Notes: a model not told the origin generated them from the letters alone. A stretch of 6,864 nucleotides of DNA from JASJHI01 sp965371355 (GCA_965371355.1 CBDUYD010000157.1:1-6864), one strand, 5' to 3'; numbered from the stretch's first letter, positions 1 through 5,570 are shown. Numbers and translations are program-made.

Positions 1-346
1 TGCGGTCGGCGTGCTCCCACAGGTCTTCGAGCGTGCGCGGGAAGCCGACCTCGCCGGAGAGGAGGGACGGTGCCTGGGTGATCGGCCCCCATCGGTAACA
101 GGCGTGTTCGGCATTGAGCGTGAGGTGGACACCGATGTCGTCATCGGCGGTCGCCTCGTCGGCGGCGTGGCGGGCCCACGGCGCCGGAACCATCAGCGAC
201 GCGCACGTCGCCGAACCGTGCCTGAGCGCCTCGTACACACCGACATTGGCGGCATGGCATGACCCGAGATCGTCGCACGACAGGATGATCAGCTTGTCGT
301 CGGGGCCGTGGCCCAACCGCTCGGCGAGACTGGTCGTGGCGGTCAC
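1..346 (-). CDS. YdjC/ChbG-family carbohydrate deacetylase, N-terminal part (runs off the left edge)
   Basis: The minus strand encodes about 115 residues that continue past the window edge. Residues 19-30 (KLIILSCDDLGS) match the YdjC/ChbG N-terminus, usually written NADDFG. They are followed by an AANVGVYEALRHG helix, a SLMVPAPWA strand and IGVHLTLNAE at 71-80. In this family the second Asp of the DD pair (D26) and the His of the VHL motif (H74) bind the catalytic metal; both are present. Family members remove N-acetyl groups from acetylated sugars such as chitooligosaccharides, but the substrate here cannot be read. The start is either GTG 346 or GTG 352. I prefer 346 because a TAGCGT -10-like box lies exactly 7 nt upstream and no Shine-Dalgarno is visible. 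The gene begins 21 nt after the thermonuclease stop, in the same frame, so readthrough from that gene's promoter is also possible. It could be a more distant polysaccharide deacetylase-like fold, but the motif set favours YdjC. Confidence 0.8.
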   Translation of the reverse strand, partial: MTATTSLAERLGHGPDDKLIILSCDDLGSCHAANVGVYEALRHGSATCASLMVPAPWARHAADEATADDDIGVHLTLNAEHACYRWGPITQAPSLLSGEVGFPRTLEDLWEHADR

Positions 347-353
347 GGGCACG

Positions 354-359
354 ACGCTA
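354..359 (-). promoter_or_regulatory. Candidate -10 box for the YdjC-like gene
   Basis: TAGCGT read on the minus strand fits TANNNT and ends 7 nt before GTG 346, the spacing expected of a leaderless transcript. It lies just past the stop codon of the thermonuclease gene. No clear -35 hexamer is visible, so this rests on the -10 and its spacing alone. Confidence 0.35.
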
Positions 360-367
360 TCCGCGCA

Positions 368-895
368 TCAGCCGGCGCATTCGGCCCAGATTCCGAGGTT
401 CTCCCGCTCGGCTGCGCGCGCATCATCGGCGAAGTCGTCGGCGTAGGTGCTGTTCGGCTCGATCGTCATCGGCTGCGCGTAACCACGGCGGATGATCTCG
501 CGGTTGACGAACACATCCGAGTCCGGCAGGTGCACGTAACCGAGGAGGCGGCCGTAGTCGTCGCGACCGACGAGATCGCGCTCGAGCAGGATTGAGGTTC
601 CGATCGGCAAGAGCGATGCGGTGAAATCGCTGGCCTCGGGGCCGTAGCACTCGATCGGCTTTCTCGGATGCTTGGTCTCGGGTGTGTCGATCCCGATCAG
701 GCGGACGCGCTCGACGTCGCCGTCGATCTCGACCGTGATCGTGTCGCCATCGATCACCTCGACGACGATCGCGTTTGCGTCATTCGGCGCTTGTGATCGA
801 TCGGGAGCGGTAGATCGCGGTACGCCACCGCGACACGCGCTCAGCGTGACGACTATCGCAAGACCGATCGATCGACCAGCCGCCACACCTCGCAC
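368..895 (-). CDS. Thermonuclease (SNase-family) lipoprotein
   Basis: This 175-residue protein starts at GTG; an in-frame TAG lies 15 nt upstream, so no earlier start is possible. The N-terminus is a lipoprotein signal: a hydrophobic run (residues 9-20) and lipobox LSAC with C21 as the lipidated cysteine. The mature protein is therefore probably anchored outside the membrane. Residues 43-172 form a staphylococcal-nuclease domain. The active-site set, by alignment to remembered S. aureus nuclease numbering, is complete: D51 (D21), R65 (R35), D70 and T71 (D40, T41), E73 (E43) and R116 (R87). The stretches IDTPETKHP and YGPEAS are almost identical to the S. aureus enzyme, and W170 matches W140. 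A Ca2+-dependent sugar-nonspecific DNA/RNA endonuclease is expected. C83 and C173 are the only cysteines besides C21 and may form a disulfide, which would suit an exported protein (inference). The YdjC-like gene follows closely downstream. No good promoter is visible; AGGGA lies 3-7 nt before the GTG. Confidence 0.9.
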   Translation of the reverse strand: MRGVAAGRSIGLAIVVTLSACRGGVPRSTAPDRSQAPNDANAIVVEVIDGDTITVEIDGDVERVRLIGIDTPETKHPRKPIECYGPEASDFTASLLPIGTSILLERDLVGRDDYGRLLGYVHLPDSDVFVNREIIRRGYAQPMTIEPNSTYADDFADDARAAERENLGIWAECAG

Positions 896-961
896 GGTCC
901 CTGTCTATCGAGCGACCCACCGCACTCCACCGGATGATCGGGCATCGTCGCCAGTGACCCC

Positions 962-1008
962 TTCTCGGTCCCCAATCCGTCCGATTCCGACGGATTCCGG
1001 ACCGAGAA
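962..1008 (-). terminator. Long hairpin downstream of the thiolase gene, probable terminator
   Basis: Positions 962-981 and 989-1008 are inverted repeats: 10 bp (962-971 with 999-1008), a 2x2 CC/CC internal mismatch, then 8 bp (974-981 with 989-996) around a 7-nt loop. It lies about 50 nt past the thiolase stop and about 65 nt before the thermonuclease start, both on the minus strand. No U-run follows, as is common for actinobacterial hairpin terminators. It could alternatively be a dispersed palindromic repeat of this genome or a large operator for the nuclease gene. Confidence 0.55.
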
Positions 1009-1010
1009 CC

Positions 1011-1050
1011 GGGTGGGTTGTGGTGGTGGGTGGTGGGTGGGTGGTTGGGT
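1011..1050 (-). other. Forty-nucleotide C/A-only tract in the thiolase 3' UTR (G-quadruplex motif on the plus strand)
   Basis: The plus strand here contains only G and T, with six GGG runs at 1011, 1015, 1028, 1035, 1039 and 1047. The last four fit the G3-N1-7 quadruplex pattern (loops of 4, 1 and 5 nt, positions 1028-1049). In the minus-strand thiolase transcript the same stretch is G-free and U-free, rich in C. It begins 8 nt after the stop codon and runs directly into the hairpin at 962-1008. A G-poor C-rich RNA is what Rho binds, so a Rho-assisted end is a reasonable inference. The DNA could also fold as a quadruplex in the strand being transcribed. Confidence 0.5.
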
Positions 1051-1057
1051 CCGACGC

Positions 1058-2242
1058 TCAGATGCGTTCGATGATCGTTCCCGTCCCCAGGCCACCCCCG
1101 CAGCACATCGAGATCAGGCCGTAGCGGCCCCCGGTGCGCTCGAGTTCATAGAGCGCCTTGGTCGTCAGGAGGGCGCCGGTCGCGCCGAGCGGATGGCCGA
1201 GCGCGATCGCTCCGCCGTTCGGATTGGTCTTCTCGAGATCGGCGCCGGTCGCACGCGCCCACGCGAGCACGATCGATGCGAAGGCCTCATTGATCTCGAA
1301 CACGTCGATGTCATCGATGTTCAGGTCGTTGCGATCGAGCAGCTTCTCGGTCGCGTCGATCGGGCCGGTGAGCATCAGCACGGGGTCGACGCCGACAAGG
1401 CAGGTGTCGACCACACGCGCCCTCGGCGTGACGCCCAGTTCGGCCGCCTTCTCCTCGGTCATCAGCAGGACGGCGGCCGCGCCATCGGAAATCTGCGAAG
1501 AGTTGCCGGCGGTGTGGACACCGTCCTCGCGGCCCACAGCCTTGAGCGGGGCGAGTTTCTCGAGGCTGGTCTCGCGCAGACCCTCGTCCCGGTCGACGAG
1601 GTGCGTGGTCGCGGTCGGGTTGCCGTCATCATCGAGGTCGGGTGCCTCGACCGTGACGTACTGACCGGCGAACCGGTCCTCGTCCCACGCGCGGATCGCG
1701 CGCTCCTGCGAAGCGAGTCCGAAGGCGTCGGTGTCGGCGCGGCTGATGTCCCACTTCTCGGCGATCCGCTCGGCGCCCTCGAACTGCGACGTCATCTCGT
1801 ACCGCTCGAAGTACGTCTTCGGCATCGGGATGCCGAGACCGAGCTTCTTCGATCCGCTGCTCATGATCGGAATCCGGCTCATCACCTCGACGCCGCAGGC
1901 GATGGCGACGTCGACGACGCCCGAGCCGACGAGCGAGGCGGCGAGATTGGTCGCTTGCTGACTCGATCCGCATTGTGTGTCGATCGTCGAGGCCGCGGTG
2001 CTGATCGGCAGCCCGGCGGCGAGCCACGCGGTGCGCGTGACGTTGAACGCTTGCTCACCGACCTGGCTGACGCATCCGCCGACGACCTGACCGACCTCCT
2101 CGGGGTCGATACCCGTGCGCTCGATGATCGCCCGCTGGACCTGGGAGAGCACCTCGGCAGGGTGCATGGTGGAGAGCCCACCGCCGCGCTTTCCGATCGG
2201 TGTGCGGACGGCGTCGATGATCACAACATTGGAGTTCGACAT
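1058..2242 (-). CDS. fadA: Acetyl-CoA C-acyltransferase (3-ketoacyl-CoA thiolase, FadA5-like)
   Basis: This is a full-length degradative thiolase of 394 residues, the usual size. It cleaves a 3-ketoacyl-CoA with CoA to give acetyl-CoA and a shortened acyl-CoA. The nucleophile is C91 in TQCGSS; N318-E319 lie in INEAFA, H350 in ALGHPLG, and the second catalytic cysteine C380 in MCCGGGLGTGT. The opening (VVIIDAVRTPIGKRGG), the GGCVSQVGEQ segment near 55-64 and the C-terminal TGTIIERI recall mycobacterial FadA5, the steroid side-chain thiolase. Steroid specificity is an inference from memory, and a general fatty-acid thiolase or acetoacetyl-CoA thiolase is possible. No FadB, acyl-CoA dehydrogenase or other beta-oxidation gene is next to it, so it acts as a stand-alone gene here. 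ATG 2242 has no Shine-Dalgarno but has a -10 box 7 nt upstream, overlapped by an inverted repeat, so transcription may be repressed through that site. Confidence 0.93.
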   Translation of the reverse strand: MSNSNVVIIDAVRTPIGKRGGGLSTMHPAEVLSQVQRAIIERTGIDPEEVGQVVGGCVSQVGEQAFNVTRTAWLAAGLPISTAASTIDTQCGSSQQATNLAASLVGSGVVDVAIACGVEVMSRIPIMSSGSKKLGLGIPMPKTYFERYEMTSQFEGAERIAEKWDISRADTDAFGLASQERAIRAWDEDRFAGQYVTVEAPDLDDDGNPTATTHLVDRDEGLRETSLEKLAPLKAVGREDGVHTAGNSSQISDGAAAVLLMTEEKAAELGVTPRARVVDTCLVGVDPVLMLTGPIDATEKLLDRNDLNIDDIDVFEINEAFASIVLAWARATGADLEKTNPNGGAIALGHPLGATGALLTTKALYELERTGGRYGLISMCCGGGLGTGTIIERI

Positions 2243-2246
2243 GCCA

Positions 2247-2271
2247 CGGACCCTATGTGGGCAAGGGTCCG
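2247..2271. promoter_or_regulatory. Inverted repeat overlapping the thiolase promoter, candidate operator
   Basis: CGGACCC (2247-2253) and GGGTCCG (2265-2271) are perfect 7-bp arms around an 11-nt spacer, 25 bp in all. The proximal arm covers four bases of the -10 box and ends 4 nt before the ATG. A dimeric repressor bound here would block RNA polymerase. If the transcript began further upstream the arms could instead form an RNA hairpin. No known regulator motif was recognised. Confidence 0.45.
2250..2255 (-). promoter_or_regulatory. Candidate -10 box for the thiolase gene (leaderless geometry)
   Basis: TAGGGT on the minus strand fits TANNNT. Seven nucleotides (2243-2249) separate it from ATG 2242, which places the transcription start at or next to the A of ATG. 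No Shine-Dalgarno is present, and no convincing -35 hexamer was found 16-18 nt further upstream. Confidence 0.5.
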
Positions 2272-2317
2272 ATCGCTCAGCCGGGTGGTCGCTAGGGGTT
2301 GTCGGCCCGGCCGGGCG

Positions 2318-2815
2318 TCACTTCGTGCGATGCAGAACGGCGGAGAGGTGGTGCTGCAGCGGAAGGCCGACCGCCGCCATCCGCAGCGAGTACGAGAGTC
2401 GATCGCCGGCCAGTTCGAAGGTCCGCTCGACGGCGGTCACATCCTTCGCCGATGCCGAGGCACCGATCGACGTCGAGCGCAGATCGATGATCAGACCATC
2501 ACCCGTCACGTCGATGGTGCCCTCTCCGATCTCGGTGATGCCCGTCGGGTGGGCGATCACGAACTCGATCGAACCGGGTTCCGGTGCGCGCACGTAACCG
2601 GTCTCGGCGTGGAGCGGTCGGCCGTCGTCTTCGGCGCGGGTCCGCTGAGAGTACGAGAGGAACGGCTTGCCGACGTGACCGATCGTGCACGACTCGAGGT
2701 ACGCGAAGTCGTCGATCGTCGGATACTCGCCGTTGCCCGATCCCTGCCACACGCCGAGCAGCGGCGCGAGCACCTCGAGATCGGGGTGCAGGTCCGGGTG
2801 CGGGTCGGCGCTCAT
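2318..2815 (-). CDS. Nitrobindin-like heme protein (putative peroxynitrite isomerase / NO-responsive beta-barrel)
   Basis: The protein has 165 residues from ATG 2815, matching the size of mycobacterial nitrobindin (about 164). The family signature GxWxGxGxGxYPT is intact at G21, W23, G25, G27, G29, Y31, P32 and T33. The C-terminal segment RMAAVGLPLQHHLSAVL (145-161) carries the His pair H155/H156, one of which should be the proximal heme ligand, as for His155 of the M. tuberculosis protein. Nitrobindins are small antiparallel beta-barrels with a solvent-exposed ferric heme; they convert peroxynitrite to nitrate and bind NO. The function here is inferred from the family. The frame stays open up to an ATG at 2890, but that would overlap the divergent nudC start and exceed family length. 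At 2815 a TACGAT box sits 7 nt upstream, so 2815 is chosen. It shares a 46-bp divergent region with nudC; the thiolase gene starts 75 bp downstream on the same strand. Confidence 0.87.
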   Translation of the reverse strand: MSADPHPDLHPDLEVLAPLLGVWQGSGNGEYPTIDDFAYLESCTIGHVGKPFLSYSQRTRAEDDGRPLHAETGYVRAPEPGSIEFVIAHPTGITEIGEGTIDVTGDGLIIDLRSTSIGASASAKDVTAVERTFELAGDRLSYSLRMAAVGLPLQHHLSAVLHRTK

Positions 2816-2822
2816 GGCGGCG

Positions 2823-2828
2823 ATCGTA
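2823..2828 (-). promoter_or_regulatory. Candidate -10 box for the nitrobindin gene (leaderless geometry)
   Basis: TACGAT on the minus strand fits TANNNT and lies 7 nt (2816-2822) before ATG 2815. There is no Shine-Dalgarno. No clear -35 is visible; the upstream DNA also has to hold the nudC start region, so the two promoters overlap. Confidence 0.5.
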
Positions 2829-2861
2829 CGCCACCACCATTCCGGGCGGGGCGTGCTACGC

Positions 2862-3680
2862 ATGAATGCGATGTCGCTCCCGCCGAACACCTCCCATCTG
2901 TACGCGCCGCTGATCGCGGCTCCCGACGATCACGACGGCGCTCACAGGTACGTCCACGTCATCGGCTCGTCGGTGTTCGTCGACGAACGCCCTGCCCGTG
3001 ACGGCTGGATCCAACACGTCGTCGGCATCGTCGAAGGCGAGGTCTGGTGGGCCGTCGACGTGCCCGCCGACGTCGACGATCCGTCCTACGGTGCTGCGCT
3101 CGATCTGTACAGCTACTTCGGCCGCTCGTCGCAGGCCGAGTGGATCGCCGCCGGTCGTGCCGTGCAAGTTGTCGAGTGGGCCCGCACGCACCGCTTCTGC
3201 GGCCGCTGCGGCACGCCGACCGCGCCGTCTCCCGGCGAGCGCGCAATGTCGTGCCCGGCCTGCAACCTCGTCGCGTACCCACGGCTGGCGCCGGCGATGA
3301 TCACCCTCGTCACCCGCGGGTATCGAGGCCCCGAACAGGAGGCGCTGCTCGCCCGCGGCGTCAACTTCCCCGTCCCGATGTACTCCTGTCTCGCCGGATT
3401 CGTCGAGCCCGGCGAGAACCTGGAGGGTGCGGTTGTCCGAGAGGTTCTCGAGGAGGTCGGGGTCACCGTCGACGAGGTCGAGTACATGGGCAGTCAGCCC
3501 TGGCCCTTTCCGCACAGTCTGATGATCGGCTTCCGCGCCAACTTCGTCGATGGTGAGATCGTGCTCGACGAGACCGAGATCGCCGACGCTGCATGGTTCA
3601 GCCGTGACGACCTGCCACAGATTCCGCCGGGCATCTCGATCGCCAGGATGCTGATCGACGGTTGGCTCGCCGACGGCTGA
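2862..3680 (+). CDS. nudC: NADH pyrophosphatase / NAD-capped RNA decapping enzyme NudC
   Basis: From ATG 2862 the protein has 272 residues, close to other NudC proteins. It contains a beta-rich N-terminal domain (about 25-105), a four-cysteine zinc ribbon (C113, C116, C131, C134) and a Nudix hydrolase domain (about 142-272). The Nudix box Gx5Ex7REUxEExGU is perfect at G179-V201, with catalytic glutamates E194, E197 and E198. It is followed by SQPWPFPHS at 211-219, the signature that separates NudC-type NADH pyrophosphatases from other Nudix enzymes. It cleaves NAD(H) into NMN(H) and AMP and, in E. coli, removes the NAD cap from RNA; it works as a dimer in the cytoplasm with Mg2+ or Mn2+. ATG 2871 is an alternative start: an extended -10-like TGCTACGCA ends 8 nt before it. 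For 2862 a G-rich GGGCGGGG about 10 nt upstream could act as a weak ribosome site. The frame stays open upstream into the nitrobindin gene, but that part is not conserved-looking. Confidence 0.93.
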   Translation: MNAMSLPPNTSHLYAPLIAAPDDHDGAHRYVHVIGSSVFVDERPARDGWIQHVVGIVEGEVWWAVDVPADVDDPSYGAALDLYSYFGRSSQAEWIAAGRAVQVVEWARTHRFCGRCGTPTAPSPGERAMSCPACNLVAYPRLAPAMITLVTRGYRGPEQEALLARGVNFPVPMYSCLAGFVEPGENLEGAVVREVLEEVGVTVDEVEYMGSQPWPFPHSLMIGFRANFVDGEIVLDETEIADAAWFSRDDLPQIPPGISIARMLIDGWLADG

Positions 3681-3692
3681 CCGGCGCGCCCG

Positions 3693-4751
3693 TTACCCGT
3701 CGAGGCCGACGGGGACGTCGTCGACGATCTGGTCGAGGTACTCCGACATCCCGTAGCCGACGCGGCCCTCGAACGGCCCGGAGTGGACGGTCCACTTCGT
3801 GTACGCCTCTGAGATCCTCGTCTGGAGCCACTCGCCGTCGGGCGTACGCCGCCGGTTGCGGAGCGGGATCAGGCTGATCACCTCGCCGCTGAACCGCCAC
3901 TCGCGACCGGACCGGCTCGAGCGCAGCGTGCCCTCGATCGCCTCGTGGTAGTGCTCGTCACCCCGGGTCGATGTGGTTATCTCCACGTCGTCGCAGAGGT
4001 GCATCTCGCCGTTCTCCCACACGAACCCGCCGCGTGAGCCCGTGGCGTCTCTCTTGGCGACCCGGCTGGCCATGAACCCGAAATCTCGATCGATCCCGGC
4101 GGTCAGCCACCGGTAGTACCACGGCGCCTGCCAGTAGCGCGGACCCCACGAGTGGTCGCGGAGTCCGAACCCGTCGATCTGCCACTCCCGTTCGCCGACC
4201 CCGATGGATCCGGTCGCCCGGACGAGCTGTTCGTAGTGGCCCTTGGCGAACTCCTCTCCGGACTTCTCGTGCGGTTCGTCGGGTTCGCCCCCGAACATCG
4301 ACGGGCGCCCCTGGCCGGTGTAGGTGAGGTGGACCTCGGCCTCGGCGAGCGGGTTGTCGGCGAAGGCCTGCTTCGGATCGGACATCTGCTCGGGCTCGTC
4401 GAGAACGAGCACCTTGCCGGTGAAGTCGACGCGCAGCTCCTCGAATGGCTCTGCGACCGTGAAGGTCAGCCCGGCGGCATCGAACGCGTCGTTGTCGTCG
4501 ATCTCGGGCCGCTTGAACATGAAGCCCACCTGACGCGCATCCTCGCCACCGTCCTCCTCGTCGCCATCGGCCGGGAGGTAGAGGCAGACGGTCATCTCGG
4601 CTCGACCCTCGTTTGCCCGGTTGCCGATGCGGAACCAACCGCCGACACCCTGAGCGGCGTCGAAGTGGTTGAAGTACATGCTCTCGTTGAAATTCGGCTC
4701 GGGGCCGAGCTCGTGCATGTACTCGTCGGAGGCGTCCAATCGCATGGCCAT
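3693..4751 (-). CDS. CrtC/AttH-like lipocalin-fold protein of unknown function (DUF7064-type)
   Basis: From ATG 4751 the protein has 352 residues with no signal peptide or membrane segment. Recognisable blocks are FNESMYFNHFD (21-31), GGWFRIGNR (37-45), FGLRDHSWGPRYW (195-207) and GYGMSEYLDQ (332-341). The RDHSWGPR block with the preceding GGWFRIGNR type is what I recall from actinobacterial DUF7064 proteins, distant relatives of the hydroxyneurosporene hydratase CrtC and the AttH fold. No reaction can be assigned; a hydrophobic ligand or lipid substrate is only a guess. Residues 62-72 form an acidic, probably disordered insertion (DGDEEDGGEDA). The frame stays open to 4973, but that would overlap the divergent methyltransferase. 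ATG 4751 (or 4745) has no Shine-Dalgarno, and a TATTCT box lies 8 nt upstream of 4751, which supports this start. ATG 4886 cannot be fully excluded. The gene is divergent from the methyltransferase and convergent with nudC. Confidence 0.75.
   Translation of the reverse strand: MAMRLDASDEYMHELGPEPNFNESMYFNHFDAAQGVGGWFRIGNRANEGRAEMTVCLYLPADGDEEDGGEDARQVGFMFKRPEIDDNDAFDAAGLTFTVAEPFEELRVDFTGKVLVLDEPEQMSDPKQAFADNPLAEAEVHLTYTGQGRPSMFGGEPDEPHEKSGEEFAKGHYEQLVRATGSIGVGEREWQIDGFGLRDHSWGPRYWQAPWYYRWLTAGIDRDFGFMASRVAKRDATGSRGGFVWENGEMHLCDDVEITTSTRGDEHYHEAIEGTLRSSRSGREWRFSGEVISLIPLRNRRRTPDGEWLQTRISEAYTKWTVHSGPFEGRVGYGMSEYLDQIVDDVPVGLDG
3696..3713 (+). terminator. Short hairpin after nudC, inside the 3' end of the convergent gene
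   Basis: CCCGTCG (3696-3702) and CGACGGG (3707-3713) form a perfect 7-bp stem with a 4-nt AGGC loop, 15 nt past the nudC stop. It lies in the last codons of the convergent CrtC-like gene. The gap between the two stop codons is only 12 bp, so any terminator must lie inside coding sequence. No U-run follows. At this GC content chance hairpins of this size are common. Confidence 0.3.
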
Positions 4752-4759
4752 GAGTGGGG

Positions 4760-4787
4760 AGAATACGGCCGTGACCAGGGATGACAC
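4760..4787 (-). promoter_or_regulatory. Candidate promoter of the CrtC/AttH-like gene (leaderless geometry)
   Basis: On the minus strand GTGTCA (4782-4787; 4 of 6 match TTGACA) and TATTCT (4760-4765; TANNNT) are separated by 16 nt. The -10 ends 8 nt before ATG 4751. No ribosome site is present between them, so translation would start from the 5' end of the message. Confidence 0.5.
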
Positions 4788-4860
4788 GAAGCGGAGTGGT
4801 AGCTCGGTTCCACCGACGTGGCTGTTGCGTCCCCCGCTCGGAGAAAGGGTCTCCCGGCCC

Positions 4861-4889
4861 TTGACCGGCGGGAGGTACCGGCGCATTCT
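4861..4889 (+). promoter_or_regulatory. Candidate promoter of the methyltransferase gene
   Basis: TTGACC (4861-4866; 5 of 6 match TTGACA) and CATTCT (4884-4889) are separated by 17 nt. The -10 ends 6 nt before GTG 4896, again a leaderless arrangement. The first base of the -10 is off consensus. The spacer contains a GGAGG (4871-4875), but it is 20 nt from the GTG, too far to serve as its ribosome site. Two direct copies of ACCGGCG (4864-4870 and 4877-4883), 13 bp apart, sit in the promoter and could bind a regulator. Confidence 0.45.
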
Positions 4890-4895
4890 GGCCGG

Positions 4896-5516
4896 GTGAC
4901 CGAGCCTGGCGACCACTGGGACCAGATCTACGAGTCTCATCCGCCGAGCGAGTTGAGTTGGTTCCAGCCTCACCCGGAGACGTCACTGCGTCTGATCGAG
5001 GCTGCGGCACAGGGGCCGTCCTCGTCGGTGGTCGATGTCGGGTCCGGGGCGTCGGAGCTCGTCGACGGTCTGCTCGCCCGAGGGTTCGCCGACATCACAC
5101 TGGTCGACATCTCGCGGCGGGCCCTCGAGGGGGTGCGCGCGAGGCTCGGCGACGAGCCGCGACGCGTCGATTTGGTGAACCTGGACCTGCTCATGTGGGA
5201 ACCCGAGCGCAGCTACGACGTGTGGCATGACCGAGCGGTGTTCCACTTCCTCACCGACCGCGCGGCCAGGGAGCGGTACGTCGCGATCGCCGCCGGCGCG
5301 ATCCGCGGTGGGGGAACCCTGGTTCTCGGGACGTTCGCCGACGACGGGCCCACGAGTTGCTCGGGCCTGCCGGTCTGCCGATACTCCGCCGATGAGCTTG
5401 CCGAACACTTCGCTCCGTCGTTCTCACTTCTGGGACATGAGAGCGAGGAGCACATGACGCCCTCGGGAACCACGCAGTCGTTCACCTGGGTCGTACTGCA
5501 ACGCTCGTCCCTGTAG
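4896..5516 (+). CDS. Class I SAM-dependent methyltransferase
   Basis: From GTG 4896 the protein has 206 residues and is cytoplasmic. The N-terminus HWDQIYESHPPSELSWFQ (7-24) is a substrate-side helix typical of a subgroup of small methyltransferases. VVDVGSGAS (45-53) is motif I, which binds S-adenosylmethionine. LVDIS (69-73) places D71 at the end of strand 2, where the ribose hydroxyls are held. NLD (95-97) is the adenine-side motif, and YDVWHDRAVFHFLTD (107-121) covers motif IV onward. The C-terminus QSFTWVVLQR forms the last strand. The methyl acceptor cannot be read; the WHDRAVFHFL type is often annotated as a generic type 12 or thiopurine-like methyltransferase. An open frame back to ATG 4818 exists, but its sequence is unlike the family and would overlap the divergent promoter. 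The ltrA gene starts 70 bp downstream on the same strand, so the two may share a transcript. Confidence 0.88.
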   Translation: MTEPGDHWDQIYESHPPSELSWFQPHPETSLRLIEAAAQGPSSSVVDVGSGASELVDGLLARGFADITLVDISRRALEGVRARLGDEPRRVDLVNLDLLMWEPERSYDVWHDRAVFHFLTDRAARERYVAIAAGAIRGGGTLVLGTFADDGPTSCSGLPVCRYSADELAEHFAPSFSLLGHESEEHMTPSGTTQSFTWVVLQRSSL

Positions 5517-5570
5517 ACCCGCCTGCGCCTCCCATCCCGGGCGTTGGGTACCATTCGCGGCTCCGCCGAA

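Noticed and set aside
862..876. Short GATCGATCGATCGA-type run in the thermonuclease signal-peptide region
   Set aside because: It encodes part of the signal sequence and reflects the general GATC richness of the window, not a separate repeat element.
2280..2316. GC-rich palindromes (GCCCGGCCGGGC at 2305-2316, and GCCGGG/CCCGGC at 2280-2311) after the nitrobindin stop
   Set aside because: The stems are only 4-6 bp and mutually exclusive, with no U-run. At this GC content I cannot separate them from chance, so no terminator is called.
2816..2890. N-terminal extension of the nitrobindin frame to ATG 2890
   Set aside because: It would overlap the divergent nudC start, exceed family length by 25 residues, and miss the -10 box positioned 7 nt before ATG 2815.
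1013..3001. A 662-codon open frame on the plus strand opposite the thiolase and nitrobindin genes
   Set aside because: It lies antisense to two genes with complete family motifs, has an Arg/Gly/Asp-rich composition typical of a GC-driven shadow frame, and shows no recognisable domain.
4871..4875. GGAGG as a ribosome site for the methyltransferase
   Set aside because: No ATG, GTG or TTG in the methyltransferase frame lies within normal distance; the GTG at 4896 is 20 nt away, and the bases fall in the promoter spacer.
3958..5010. A 350-codon minus-strand open frame overlapping the CrtC-like gene in another frame
   Set aside because: It is Arg/Pro-rich and motif-free, and it crosses the methyltransferase start, whereas the CrtC-like frame carries conserved blocks.
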